From positions 62,001 to 126,000 of the IMG/VR virus record IMGVR_UViG_3300030060_007423: DNA of 64,000 bases. The stretch is one strand, 5' to 3'. Positions 43,419 through 52,239 of this stretch are shown here, piece by piece. The translations under genes were made by a program, and so were the position numbers. The notes beneath the pieces were generated by a model. It saw only the letters and a list, made by a program, of their open reading frames with translations, searched no databases and was not told where the DNA came from. Every line of letters starts with the position of its first letter. The stretch's first letter is position 1. The stretch is from a virus.

Positions 43419-44116
43419 TTAAACTTGTTGACATATTAACAGAAGGTGTATATGACCCAGGTATATTTAAGGCTGTGTTCACAGCTGGTGGACCTGGTAG
43501 TGGAAAGTCATATGTTGCATCTACATTATTTGGTATGCCAGAAAAAATGCCATTTGTTTCTGCAAAGGGACTAAAATCTGTTAATAGTGACAAGTACTTT
43601 GAAACATATTTGAAAATGAGTGGACTATCTCAAGATATTGCAAAGATGACACCAGCAGAATATGAACAAGCTATGGAAATAAGAAAGAAGAGTAAAAAAG
43701 TTAGAGATGCTGCTCTTAAGAATTATATAAATGGAAGACTTGGTTTGCTAATTGATGGAACTGGAAAAGATTATTCAAAAATAGCAAAACAAAAAAGTAG
43801 ATTGGAATCTGTTGGCTATGATTGTTTCATGGTGTTTGTAAATACAGATTTAGAAGTTGCACTTAAAAGAAACCAAAAACGTGAAAGAAAAGTACCAACT
43901 GATGTTGTAAAGAAAGGTTGGTCAGATGTACAAAGTAATGTTGGAAAGTTTCAAAGTTTATTTGGTGCAAGCAATATGTTAATTGTAGATAATAGTGAAT
44001 ATAAAGACTTTGGAAAAATTGTTAAGCGTGGTGCAAATTCATTTATTTCTAGACCTTTACAAAATCCAAAAGCAAAGGCATGGATTAAAAAAGAATTGGA
44101 GTTGAGAAAATCATGA
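43415..44116 (+). CDS. CTS-like tagged P-loop kinase (zeta toxin/PNK-like)
   Basis: 233 residues. Begins MIKLVDILTE|G. FTAGGPGSGKSYVAS (Walker A, GGPGSGKS 25-32) and GLLIDGTGKDYSKI, then VFVNTDLEVALKRNQKRE, are in the order of zeta-toxin-like and polynucleotide kinases. Predicted to phosphorylate a nucleotide, sugar or RNA substrate. If the tag is cleaved in the head, the kinase would enter the host with the DNA. Confidence 0.75.
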   Translation: MIKLVDILTEGVYDPGIFKAVFTAGGPGSGKSYVASTLFGMPEKMPFVSAKGLKSVNSDKYFETYLKMSGLSQDIAKMTPAEYEQAMEIRKKSKKVRDAALKNYINGRLGLLIDGTGKDYSKIAKQKSRLESVGYDCFMVFVNTDLEVALKRNQKRERKVPTDVVKKGWSDVQSNVGKFQSLFGASNMLIVDNSEYKDFGKIVKRGANSFISRPLQNPKAKAWIKKELELRKS

Positions 44117-45456
44117 GTAAATTATTAAATGAAATTAAAAATATGATACACCAAGAATTGAATGAAATCAGAAAAGGTGATTATGTTGATTCAATGGGTG
44201 AAGTTGGATTAGTTAATAAGGTTAAAGGTCAAGTGGCATATGTTAAATTTCCATCAAAGCCAGGAAGCTTTCATCCTATATTGGCCTCATCTCTAAAAAA
44301 AGCTGGTAAACATAAAGGTAAAGACTTATATTCAGAAGGCAAATTAAATGAAAATGTTAGAATGCCAGCAAAGGATTGGATAAACATTAGATTAGTACAA
44401 ATGCTACTTAAATCTGGTGACTTAAAGAAATACAAATCAGTATTACAAAAAGCTCAAGGACAAGATGGCAAAAAAGCTATTGACATGATATATAAAAAAA
44501 TCGTATTACCTTTACATAAAGCTATGAAAATAGACCCAACTAAAGTAAAAGATTTACGAAGTTATATAGCTAAGTATGGTGAAGATAAATTTACAGATGC
44601 TTGGAATAAACTTTATAAACAGGGTGTAAGTGGAAGTTATCTCTATGCACTTGCAGGAACTATATTTCAAGGTATGGAAAGATATGATTATGTTTCAAAA
44701 CCACTTGGCTTAACAGAAGCATCTACACCATCATTACCTTCTGAAGTAAAAAGATACATGGAAAAGTTTTTATCAGCAATTAAAGGTGCAAATCTAAATC
44801 GCCAAAAACAAAAAGTTTTATTGGCTGGATTGATAGAGGCATTAGGAATAGACTCTGGTGAATTGATGATGTTAGTAAACAAAATCAAAAAAGGACTTAA
44901 GACTGAAGATAAAGAAGAACAAGATGAAGTTGGATTGCAAATGCCATTCGTAATGGTTTCTTCTGTAGATGAAGGCAAATTAAATGAAAGTATGATTGGT
45001 ATAAAAACTAAAGCAAACTTCAAACCTTTACAACTTAAAGGAGCATTGGAAAGAGCTGGAATTAAAGGTTTTCAGATGAATAGATTATCTGTGACTCTAA
45101 CAGCATTAAAATTAGATAAAAAATACTTTAAGAAAGCTAAAGAGATTGTTGATAAGTTAGGACTTTCTGTTATGATGGCAAAAGAATCTGTAAATGAAGC
45201 TACTAATCTTTGGAAACACTTCGATGCAAAGATGAAATTACAAGATACTATTATGGACCTTGAATATGATATGAAAATGATAACTAAAGATATAGCTCAA
45301 CTTCATAAAGATATGGAACAAGAGGCAGAACCAGAAGGCGGTCCTAAAGCTACTAGATATGGTAGAGACATCGAAAAGAAAGAAAAAGAATACAAAAAGA
45401 AAAAAGCTGAGTTCAAAAAACTTATGGCTAAATTGGATAGAATGGAACAATACTAA
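44113..45456 (+). CDS. CTS-like polyprotein with internal cleavage-like sites
   Basis: 447 residues. The start MSKLLNEIKNMIHQELNEI holds two L-N-E sites. Internal sites are LNE|N (78-80), LTE|A (200-202), LNE|S (290-292) and VNE|A (360-362), the first and third both as EGKLNE. Segments between them are 70-120 residues, helical and Lys-rich, the last a coiled coil ending KLMAKLDRMEQY. Looks like a string of small internal head proteins cut from one precursor. Flanked by other tagged genes. Confidence 0.65.
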   Translation: MSKLLNEIKNMIHQELNEIRKGDYVDSMGEVGLVNKVKGQVAYVKFPSKPGSFHPILASSLKKAGKHKGKDLYSEGKLNENVRMPAKDWINIRLVQMLLKSGDLKKYKSVLQKAQGQDGKKAIDMIYKKIVLPLHKAMKIDPTKVKDLRSYIAKYGEDKFTDAWNKLYKQGVSGSYLYALAGTIFQGMERYDYVSKPLGLTEASTPSLPSEVKRYMEKFLSAIKGANLNRQKQKVLLAGLIEALGIDSGELMMLVNKIKKGLKTEDKEEQDEVGLQMPFVMVSSVDEGKLNESMIGIKTKANFKPLQLKGALERAGIKGFQMNRLSVTLTALKLDKKYFKKAKEIVDKLGLSVMMAKESVNEATNLWKHFDAKMKLQDTIMDLEYDMKMITKDIAQLHKDMEQEAEPEGGPKATRYGRDIEKKEKEYKKKKAEFKKLMAKLDRMEQY

Positions 45457-46682
45457 TGATTAGTTTGGTTGACATAGTAAACCTTAATAAATTGGTGTAT
45501 TCAGAAGACATCAAAAAGAAACATTTGGATGTAATAAATAATCCATCTCCTCTTTTTGAAAAATTTGATTTAACACAATGGATGGGAACTCCTCCTCCAC
45601 AAAATGGTAGTAGAACAACATTTAAGGAAATACTTCAGATAGATAGTATTCCAATGGATAGTGAATTTATTCATAGTGGTGATAAAACTATAAAATATTT
45701 TGAAAATTGGTTTATTGAAAATACATGTGGATGTAATCATACATTTCCAAAAGCATATATAAATAAAATAAAAGATGCAACAAGACCTTTAATTCTAAAG
45801 TTAAAATATCATTATAATCGTCCAAGACCTATACAGGTTGCAGAAACACATGGATTAAAGTTTCATGAAGAACCATTGGAGAGTGCAAAAACTCCAGCAT
45901 ATCCAAGTGGACATGCAACACAAGGAATGTTAATAGCTATGGTTCTATCTGAAATGTACCCAGAACATACTGGTGAATTAATGAATTTAGGTACTGATGT
46001 TGCAAACTCAAGAATGGTTGCAAAGGTACATTATCCATCTGACACAAAATTTGGATGTGATTTAGCAAAAGCATTATTTAATCATATTAAACAAAATTCT
46101 AATATGAAAGAAAATATTGTAGAAAATAAAATTGTCAAAACCAAAAAACTTACCCTTAAGAATTTATTATCAGAAAATTATGATTTAGACAATCATCCAA
46201 AAAAGAAATGGATAAAGCAACAACTATCTTCAATAGATAAAAAAATAATGGAGTATTTGTTCAAACAGTACAAAGCAGTTTACTCGGCAGAAGGAATGGA
46301 CTTATCAGCGTTTAGTGCAAGTGAATTACAAAGTAGTTACCAAGTAGTAATGTTGATTGATGTTGACAAAGATCCTATGCCAGATGCATTTATATTTACA
46401 AGAGGTAATCGTGTAAAGTTATTAGCAACTGATGGACAAGGACCAAGTAAAAGTGCTGTAGTTAAAAAAGTTGTTAACATGGTAAAATCAGAAGGATACA
46501 ACTTAGAAGCTAGTAAAAAAATGAATGACATTATGATAGGTAAAGGCGCACCTGTTATAACTGATAAAAATAAAATTGAAAAAATGGTAGGACCAAAATT
46601 TATAAAACACCTTGACAATGGATATTATGAAAGAAAACTTAAAAAAGGTGGTAATGTTGTAAAAAGAATGTATGGGAAATAG
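45456..46682 (+). CDS. PAP2 phosphatase fused to a second CTS-tagged domain
   Basis: 408 residues. Residues 1-215: start MISLVDIVNL is a weak tag; the PAP2 motifs are KLKYHYNRPRP (Arg122-Pro123), AYPSGHA (PSGH 150-153) and NSRMVAKVHYPSD (Arg186, His192, Asp196). From 229, KTKKLTLKNLLSE|N restarts with a full tag and cleavage-like site, followed by a 168-residue domain (YQVVMLIDVDKDPMPDAFIF) of unknown function. This suggests a two-protein precursor that is split in the capsid. PAP2 acts on phospholipid or isoprenoid phosphates. Confidence 0.8.
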   Translation: MISLVDIVNLNKLVYSEDIKKKHLDVINNPSPLFEKFDLTQWMGTPPPQNGSRTTFKEILQIDSIPMDSEFIHSGDKTIKYFENWFIENTCGCNHTFPKAYINKIKDATRPLILKLKYHYNRPRPIQVAETHGLKFHEEPLESAKTPAYPSGHATQGMLIAMVLSEMYPEHTGELMNLGTDVANSRMVAKVHYPSDTKFGCDLAKALFNHIKQNSNMKENIVENKIVKTKKLTLKNLLSENYDLDNHPKKKWIKQQLSSIDKKIMEYLFKQYKAVYSAEGMDLSAFSASELQSSYQVVMLIDVDKDPMPDAFIFTRGNRVKLLATDGQGPSKSAVVKKVVNMVKSEGYNLEASKKMNDIMIGKGAPVITDKNKIEKMVGPKFIKHLDNGYYERKLKKGGNVVKRMYGK

Positions 46683-46684
46683 AT

Positions 46685-47962
46685 ATGGCTAAAATAAAAA
46701 AAGGTAGTATTGTAATACCTAAAATCGGTGTACACAAAGGCGAAAAGCACACTGTAATTCATGACTTTGGAAATGGTACATATAATATACAACCAATGGG
46801 ATTTAGAAACAAATACCACTTAGGAGCAGCTGGTGCAAAGGCAAGTGACTTAAAATTGGTTAAAGAAGACAAAGACATTGGCCATCAAGATGATGAACCA
46901 AACATGTTAAAATCCACTGCATTGGAAATAATGGAGTATGGTAAAAAACTTATGGATAAGTTAGATAAGTATGATGATATGGAAGAAGAAGTTGATTTTC
47001 CTAATTGGTGGCAATCAAAGCTTATTATATCAAAAGAATATCTACAAAAAGCTTATCACTATCTAGATTCTGAAGAAAAAACTAAAGAAGATAAAGTAGA
47101 TGAATCAACAGAAACTGATGAGCTAAAAGTATTACTACGTGATTTAATACAGAAAGAAATGGAAGAAAGAGCCGTAGTATCTAAAATACCATCAGCTTAT
47201 GGATATGACGAAGATGTAGCAGGAATATCTGTTAATGGTTCAGATGTTGAAGAATCAACAAAAGAGTATGGTAAATCTCTCAAAAAAATAGCATTGGATA
47301 AACAATTAAAAATGTTATCTAAAAAAGATAAAGAAACATTGTTAAAAATTGCAAAACTAATGGGTAAAGAAAAACTCAAAGAAGTTATTGAAAAAGCCAA
47401 TAAATTAAATGAAGCAAACAAGTACCCAACAGTTTCAAACAAGTTTAAGAACGCATTAGACAGATTACCAGAAAAACATTTTCATAGAAAAGGTGTAAAG
47501 GCATTAATCAAAAAACTAAAAGAAAAAGACCCAGAAGCTGCAATGGCATATACAATGGCCGCATTTGGTTGGATGAAGAATATGAAAGAAGGGTTTGCTA
47601 GTTATGCACAGCAAAAAGCAGCATACGCTAGTGGATACAAAGGCAAAGGAAAGAAAAAAAGAAAAAAAGAATCTATGGCTAGTCACCCAGTTGTTAAACA
47701 AGGATTTGCAATAGGTAAAGCTAGTACTGTTGGTGGTGAGGAAATGTCATCTGCATCTGGAATATCTGATAGTGATGAAGACCCAACAGATAATCATTCT
47801 AAAAAAGTTAAAGAAATTGTAAAAGCTGAACTTAAAAAGGCAGGTCTTGAAGATGATTATAATATTTTAGATGTAATCACATCCTTAGGTTTAGAAAATA
47901 CAAATGAGTCAAAATTTATTAAAGTAGTTAGGGAAGAAATAAATAAACAGTTGGAGTTGTAA
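46685..47962 (+). CDS. Large phage protein, possible head-associated (425 aa)
   Basis: N-terminal about 60 residues (GSIVIPKIGVHKGEKHTV) look like a small beta barrel. Then HQDDEPNMLKSTALEIMEY and WWQSKLIISKEYLQKAYHYL, an arrangement similar to small T4-like phage proteins I have seen in head-associated contexts. A basic KGKGKKKRKKE stretch (about 318-328) may contact DNA. ANKLNE|A (about 234-239) and NTNE|S (about 411) are cleavage-like sites. The start has no tag. Confidence 0.55.
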   Translation: MAKIKKGSIVIPKIGVHKGEKHTVIHDFGNGTYNIQPMGFRNKYHLGAAGAKASDLKLVKEDKDIGHQDDEPNMLKSTALEIMEYGKKLMDKLDKYDDMEEEVDFPNWWQSKLIISKEYLQKAYHYLDSEEKTKEDKVDESTETDELKVLLRDLIQKEMEERAVVSKIPSAYGYDEDVAGISVNGSDVEESTKEYGKSLKKIALDKQLKMLSKKDKETLLKIAKLMGKEKLKEVIEKANKLNEANKYPTVSNKFKNALDRLPEKHFHRKGVKALIKKLKEKDPEAAMAYTMAAFGWMKNMKEGFASYAQQKAAYASGYKGKGKKKRKKESMASHPVVKQGFAIGKASTVGGEEMSSASGISDSDEDPTDNHSKKVKEIVKAELKKAGLEDDYNILDVITSLGLENTNESKFIKVVREEINKQLEL

Positions 47963-48684
47963 TGGTTTTAAGAATGACATTTAGTGGTAGCCAGCAAATC
48001 ATTGAAGAAGTCTGTGAACATTGTGGTGAAAAGATTGAAGATGTACAACACAGTGAAATAATAGTACAGAAAGATACTGACAAGCGAAGATTGAGAATGC
48101 AGGATAGGGATGGACAGAGAAGAGAACTATTTAAGAAGGCAGATAAAATTGCAGGTATAAAGGCATCAGCATCTGCACAAGGAATGTATGATAGAGCTAT
48201 TGATGGAGATGACTTAAAGTATAGTGTACGTGCAGAAAGAATGTGTAGTTCAAGTGATGGCACAACTACTCAATTTTGTTATAGGGTTACAAATCCAAAA
48301 TTTTTAGCAAAGACTAAGGCAGATGGAACAAGTCTTAGTGCTAGTTTTTTTGATCCAAATGAACCATTAATAAACGAAACCGGTTCAAAGGTTGGATTAG
48401 ATAGGCGAGGAAATGTTGTTAGATTAAAAGAGGAAACTAAAGAAGGTGGTAGTAGAAGACAAAAGGGAGCCTTTGGAGTTACTTGGTTTGCAAATTTAGA
48501 TGCTAGGCGACAAAAAACTGTGTTGGAACAATATCGTGGTTGTAGCTACATGTTAAGATTAGGTGCACAACAAGCAAGTGCTGAAGATGTCCCAGGATTT
48601 CAAAAAGGTGAAATGGGTGAAGGATTGGCAACATTTAGATCTTTAGAAGAATTTAAGTTAGCACACAGTAGATACTGTAGTTAA
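47962..48684 (+). CDS. Hypothetical protein (240 aa)
   Basis: VCEHCGEKI near residue 17 gives a single CxxC knuckle; the rest is Arg-rich and beta-rich without a recognised domain. One-base overlap with the upstream gene. Its place among head-associated candidates suggests a structural or DNA-associated role, unproven. Confidence 0.6.
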   Translation: MVLRMTFSGSQQIIEEVCEHCGEKIEDVQHSEIIVQKDTDKRRLRMQDRDGQRRELFKKADKIAGIKASASAQGMYDRAIDGDDLKYSVRAERMCSSSDGTTTQFCYRVTNPKFLAKTKADGTSLSASFFDPNEPLINETGSKVGLDRRGNVVRLKEETKEGGSRRQKGAFGVTWFANLDARRQKTVLEQYRGCSYMLRLGAQQASAEDVPGFQKGEMGEGLATFRSLEEFKLAHSRYCS

Positions 48685-48696
48685 GAGGAAATAATT

Positions 48697-49029
48697 ATGG
48701 AAAAAATATTATATAGAAATGAAAATTTAAGACTTGAAATATACGAGACGGCTGAACCTATATTGTTTACTGAGGCTGAATATCAAGGTCGTAAAGTTAA
48801 ACTTAACAAGATAATGCAAGGTGATGCAAAAAAGTTTAAGGTATATGTTAAAAATCCAAAGGGAAATGTTGTTAAAGTAAACTTTGGACAAGGTGGTGAT
48901 GCTAAAGGTGGAACTATGCGTATAAGAAAAAATAACCCAAAGGCCCGTAAAAACTTTAGGGCTAGATTTAATTGTGATACACCAGGACCTAAACACAAAG
49001 CAAGGTACTGGGCATGTAGAACTTGGTAG
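48697..49029 (+). CDS. Small basic capsid-associated-like protein (110 aa)
   Basis: EPILFTE|AEYQGRKVKLNK gives a cleavage-like site near residue 26; the C-terminal part KVYVKNPKGNVVKVNFGQGG, RARFNCDTPGPKHKARYWAC matches a small, very basic protein seen repeatedly in marine T4-like phage genomes. SD GAGGAAA precedes the start. Probably packaged with DNA. Confidence 0.65.
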   Translation: MEKILYRNENLRLEIYETAEPILFTEAEYQGRKVKLNKIMQGDAKKFKVYVKNPKGNVVKVNFGQGGDAKGGTMRIRKNNPKARKNFRARFNCDTPGPKHKARYWACRTW

Positions 49030-49038
49030 GAAATTATT

Positions 49039-49734
49039 ATGATAAAACAAACATTAAAAATAATTGAAAGAATTGGTTCAACTACATGGTCTGGGTATAC
49101 AGAAAAAGGTCGCTCATTAGACAATACTGTAGGTGGACAGCCAGCTGGCAAATCTCTTAAGAGACGTGTTGCAGATAATACAGTACCTGACCATGATGGA
49201 AAATCTGCACCGTATGGTTCAGCATATAAAAAAGTAAAAGACTTAGATGAGATGAGTGCAACTGCCAAAAAACATGGTAAGTTTGGTCTTACAAATGTAC
49301 CATTTCCAACTGAAGAACCAAATGAGTTTGCATATTTAGATTTTGTAAAGTATGTTAAGAAAAATGAAAAGAAAATCATGAAAGCATTATCAAATGTTAG
49401 AGGTGAAAGAATGTTTAAGGCAATTGAATCTGTATGGTCTAACTGGGATGATAAAGCAAATAAAGGAGCTTTTTCAAATATTCGTGGTAATAAGTTTGGT
49501 AGAGCATTAGTCTTAATGTTAAGAAAAGACGATTTAGTTTTTCAAAATACTGGAAACAAAATAACTAATCTAAAAGAAAAATATAATATTAGAAAGCAAT
49601 CTTGTACACAATCTGATGGAGACAAAGGAAATACAGTTTTATATTATACAACTAAAAAGGGTAAAAAACGTAGTAATTGTCATACATCAAAAAAGAATGC
49701 AAAAGACCAGATTGCAGCAATAGAGGGACCATAA
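49039..49734 (+). CDS. Tagged protein (231 aa) with LDEMSA motif
   Basis: Begins MIKQTLKIIE|R, a tag variant. DLDEMSATAKKHG at about 68-80 parallels GLNEMSAAVKKAL in the next gene, so the two share an internal cleavage-like motif. Lys-rich C-terminus with NTVLYYTTKKGKKRSNC. Function unknown. Confidence 0.6.
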   Translation: MIKQTLKIIERIGSTTWSGYTEKGRSLDNTVGGQPAGKSLKRRVADNTVPDHDGKSAPYGSAYKKVKDLDEMSATAKKHGKFGLTNVPFPTEEPNEFAYLDFVKYVKKNEKKIMKALSNVRGERMFKAIESVWSNWDDKANKGAFSNIRGNKFGRALVLMLRKDDLVFQNTGNKITNLKEKYNIRKQSCTQSDGDKGNTVLYYTTKKGKKRSNCHTSKKNAKDQIAAIEGP

Positions 49735-49736
49735 TC

Positions 49737-50273
49737 ATGATAAAGAAAACATTACAACTTTTTGAAGATAAAAAATCATCCAGTGCAGATCCAAAAAAAT
49801 CACCAGAATATTACAAAGGACTTTCTGCAAAAGAAAAGAAAGAAAGATCAAATGTAATTGCACGTAGAAGTAAAATGGACGATGATGACCCAGAAGCATA
49901 TGCAAAATTTAGAAGTGATGCTGGTGAAAAAACTAAACCATCAAAGCATACTAATAAATTCAAACAAATGTTTGGTGAAGAAAAGTGGAATACTCTTAAA
50001 GAAGTATATGAAATGGCAAAAGGCCTAAATGAAATGAGTGCTGCTGTAAAAAAAGCATTAAAGAAAAAAGCTGATAAATCTGGAATGCCTTTAGGTGTAC
50101 TAAAGCAAGTATTTAACAGAGGAATGGCTGCATGGAAAACTGGACATAGACCTGGTGCAAGTCAACAACAGTGGGGATATGCAAGAGTAAATAGTTTTGC
50201 AACAAAAAGTCCAGGTACTTGGGGTAAAGCAGATAAAGATTTAGCTAAAAAGGTTAGAGGAAAAAAGAAATAG
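49737..50273 (+). CDS. DUF5824-like tagged protein
   Basis: 178 residues starting MIKKTLQLFE|D; the longer frame from 49677 is a shadow. GLNE|MSAAVKKAL is an internal cleavage-like site, after which the DUF5824-like core follows: MPLGVLKQVFNRGMAAWKTG, then HRPGASQQQWGYARVNSF and TWGKADKDLA. This small basic domain is common in phages; its role is not known. Confidence 0.7.
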   Translation: MIKKTLQLFEDKKSSSADPKKSPEYYKGLSAKEKKERSNVIARRSKMDDDDPEAYAKFRSDAGEKTKPSKHTNKFKQMFGEEKWNTLKEVYEMAKGLNEMSAAVKKALKKKADKSGMPLGVLKQVFNRGMAAWKTGHRPGASQQQWGYARVNSFATKSPGTWGKADKDLAKKVRGKKK

Positions 50274-50965
50274 TGATTAGCCTTAAACAAATATTAGAAG
50301 GTAGCAGTAATACTTCAACATACACAGCCGATAGTGGTGAACCTGATACAGGATTTTTACCAGGTGGAAAGGCAAGACGTCTTGGTATGAGAAAGGGTAA
50401 ACCTGAACCTTGGTTTGAAAATGGAGGATACACACAGGTTGATTTTCCTAAAGGTGATTACATATATGGAAAAAGAACACGAGCCGAATTTAGTGTAAAG
50501 AAACGAAACGTTAGAATGGTTGTAAAATTAAAAGAATCAAATAAACCATTGAACGAAAGATTTATTGTTGAATCATCAAAATCTGAAATTATGGATGTAG
50601 TCAATACAGTATATCCATATATAGTAAAAGATTTAGGTGGAAGAGCCGTAAAGGTTGAAGTACACAACAATATTTACAAAAGACTTGGTGCTGTTGGTGA
50701 AGAAGATTTAATGGTTGATAACAATCCTTATGGTGAATATGATTGGGATAAAAGAAAGATATATCTATACGCATCAGCAATAAAGAATACTGAACAAATA
50801 ATTAGGTCATTACTACATGAACATACCCATACATTACAGAGTAGAAAAAAGTTCAAAGCTGGATATGATAGTGGAAAATATGATTACAAAACTCATCCAT
50901 ATGAAAAAGCTGCAACACAAGCTGAAAGAAATTGGAAAAAATATTTGAAGTACCTAAATGATTAA
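50273..50965 (+). CDS. CTS-like tagged zinc metalloprotease-like protein
   Basis: 230 residues from a GTG start that overlaps the preceding TAG. Begins MISLKQILE|G. The C-terminal half has IIRSLLHEHTHTLQSR (HExxH-type, His182-Glu183...His186) and a downstream THPYEKAA with Glu211, the gluzincin arrangement of zinc ligands. Predicted peptidase; would be delivered with the phage DNA if the tag works as proposed. Confidence 0.7.
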   Translation: MISLKQILEGSSNTSTYTADSGEPDTGFLPGGKARRLGMRKGKPEPWFENGGYTQVDFPKGDYIYGKRTRAEFSVKKRNVRMVVKLKESNKPLNERFIVESSKSEIMDVVNTVYPYIVKDLGGRAVKVEVHNNIYKRLGAVGEEDLMVDNNPYGEYDWDKRKIYLYASAIKNTEQIIRSLLHEHTHTLQSRKKFKAGYDSGKYDYKTHPYEKAATQAERNWKKYLKYLND

Positions 50966-51479
50966 ACTAAAAGACATATTACATGAAGGTATTACTCTCA
51001 GTATATTTGACTTTGATGATACATTGGCAAAAACTGATAGTTGGATATATGTTATTAAAAATGGACGAGAAGTAAAAAGATTAGACCCGGCACAATTTGC
51101 AACTTATACTCCAAAGGTTGGTGAAACATTTGATTTTAAGGATTTTGATAAAAAACTAAAAAACCCTAAAATCATAAAGAAAAACGTTGATTTATTACGT
51201 AAACAACTAAGTAAAGGTGGCAGGAAAGTGACTATATTAACTGCCAGAAGACTTGGTGCACCCATAAATTCTTTTTTCAAAACTCTAGGTATTCAGCCAT
51301 ACATTGTACCATTAGGTGATGCAAATCCACAAAAGAAAGCAGATTATATAGAAAAGCAAATAAGAAAAGGAAAGTATAATCCTATATACTTTATGGATGA
51401 TAGTCCAAAGAATATCAGAGCAGTTGACTCACTAAAAAAGAAATATCCTAGAATCAAACTAATAACCAAGCTTGTATGA
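50958..51479 (+). CDS. CTS-like tagged HAD phosphatase
   Basis: 173 residues. Begins MIKLKDILHE|G, the best-conserved tag. IFDFDDTLAKT (Asp18, Asp20), TILTARR and YFMDDSPKN are HAD motifs I, II and IV. Possible substrate: nucleotides or a 3'-phosphate. Overlaps the metalloprotease gene by 8 bases. Confidence 0.8.
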   Translation: MIKLKDILHEGITLSIFDFDDTLAKTDSWIYVIKNGREVKRLDPAQFATYTPKVGETFDFKDFDKKLKNPKIIKKNVDLLRKQLSKGGRKVTILTARRLGAPINSFFKTLGIQPYIVPLGDANPQKKADYIEKQIRKGKYNPIYFMDDSPKNIRAVDSLKKKYPRIKLITKLV

Positions 51480-51482
51480 TAA

Positions 51483-51851
51483 ATGTCAGATATAAAAATC
51501 ATAAAACTAGACACTCATGCTCAAGGCCTTATTGGTTGGATTGCAGTACAGAATGACCACACTTTAGGGCATATATTCATGTCCGTTGAACTCGAAATGA
51601 AAATAAAGTTTTTAGATGCTTGGGTACATGAGGAGCATAGGAGAAAAGGTATATTCAGAAAATTGTGGAATACCAGGTGGTCATTTGTTCAAGAAAATTA
51701 TAATGGCTATAAAGTATACGCATGGGCATTACCAAAAAGTTTGCCACTCCTATTAGAAAAGGGCTTTATAGAGGGTGACACTTGTGTATATGTTGAAAGG
51801 CAAGTTGAAGACTTGAAGCCTCCTGGAGAGCAATGTTTTGTCTCTTGTTAA
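51483..51851 (+). CDS. GNAT acetyltransferase-like protein
   Basis: 122 residues. KFLDAWVHEEHRRKGIFRKL (about 38-57) is the acetyl-CoA-binding motif A (R-x-x-G-x-G/A type), and the KVYAWALPKSLPLLLEKGF segment is the GNAT motif B region. Last gene of the tagged-protein region, but itself untagged. Confidence 0.7.
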   Translation: MSDIKIIKLDTHAQGLIGWIAVQNDHTLGHIFMSVELEMKIKFLDAWVHEEHRRKGIFRKLWNTRWSFVQENYNGYKVYAWALPKSLPLLLEKGFIEGDTCVYVERQVEDLKPPGEQCFVSC

Positions 51852-51958
51852 AGAAAAATTAAGAAATAGCATAATAAAGTGTATAAATGCTATTAGCATA
51901 GCTTAAATAAATCTCCATATTTTACTTTATATTAGTTGAATTTTATATTTATTAGTAT
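51852..51958 (+). other. Intergenic region with alternative hairpins
   Basis: A perfect 8-bp stem AATAGCAT (51865-51872) / ATGCTATT (51887-51894) overlaps a second possible stem GCTAT (51889-51893) / ATAGC (51898-51902). No T-run follows, so it is not a classical terminator. The promoter core TTTATATTTATTAG (51941-51954) follows, 17 bases before the ATG at 51959. Confidence 0.4.
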
Positions 51959-52204
51959 ATGAAAGTAATAACTCATAGATTCAAAAGAAGTGTAGCGGAT
52001 GATAGTGATATTGTCTACTTAGTAAATTTAGTAGATTTCACTGGCAGACCGCTTGAAAGTTATATTGCAGAAACAACAGAAGAAAGAAATAATAAGTCAA
52101 ATAGTTTATTAAAAAGACATAATGTCAATGTTGTACAACACAATCAAGGTTTTAGTATTAGGACAGAAAATTCTACAGAGATTGTAGATAATGTTACTAT
52201 CTAA
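51959..52204 (+). CDS. Small hypothetical protein (81 aa)
   Basis: Directly behind a TTATATTTATTAG core without an SD, so a leaderless start. MKVITHRFKRSVADDSDIVY, beta-rich, no domain recognised. Confidence 0.6.
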   Translation: MKVITHRFKRSVADDSDIVYLVNLVDFTGRPLESYIAETTEERNNKSNSLLKRHNVNVVQHNQGFSIRTENSTEIVDNVTI

Positions 52205-52239
52205 ATAATCAATATTTTATGGTATAAAATTTTTTTAAT

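Noticed and set aside
48783-49379. 198-residue minus-strand ORF
   Set aside because: Opposite two well-supported + strand genes, no motif, no promoter.
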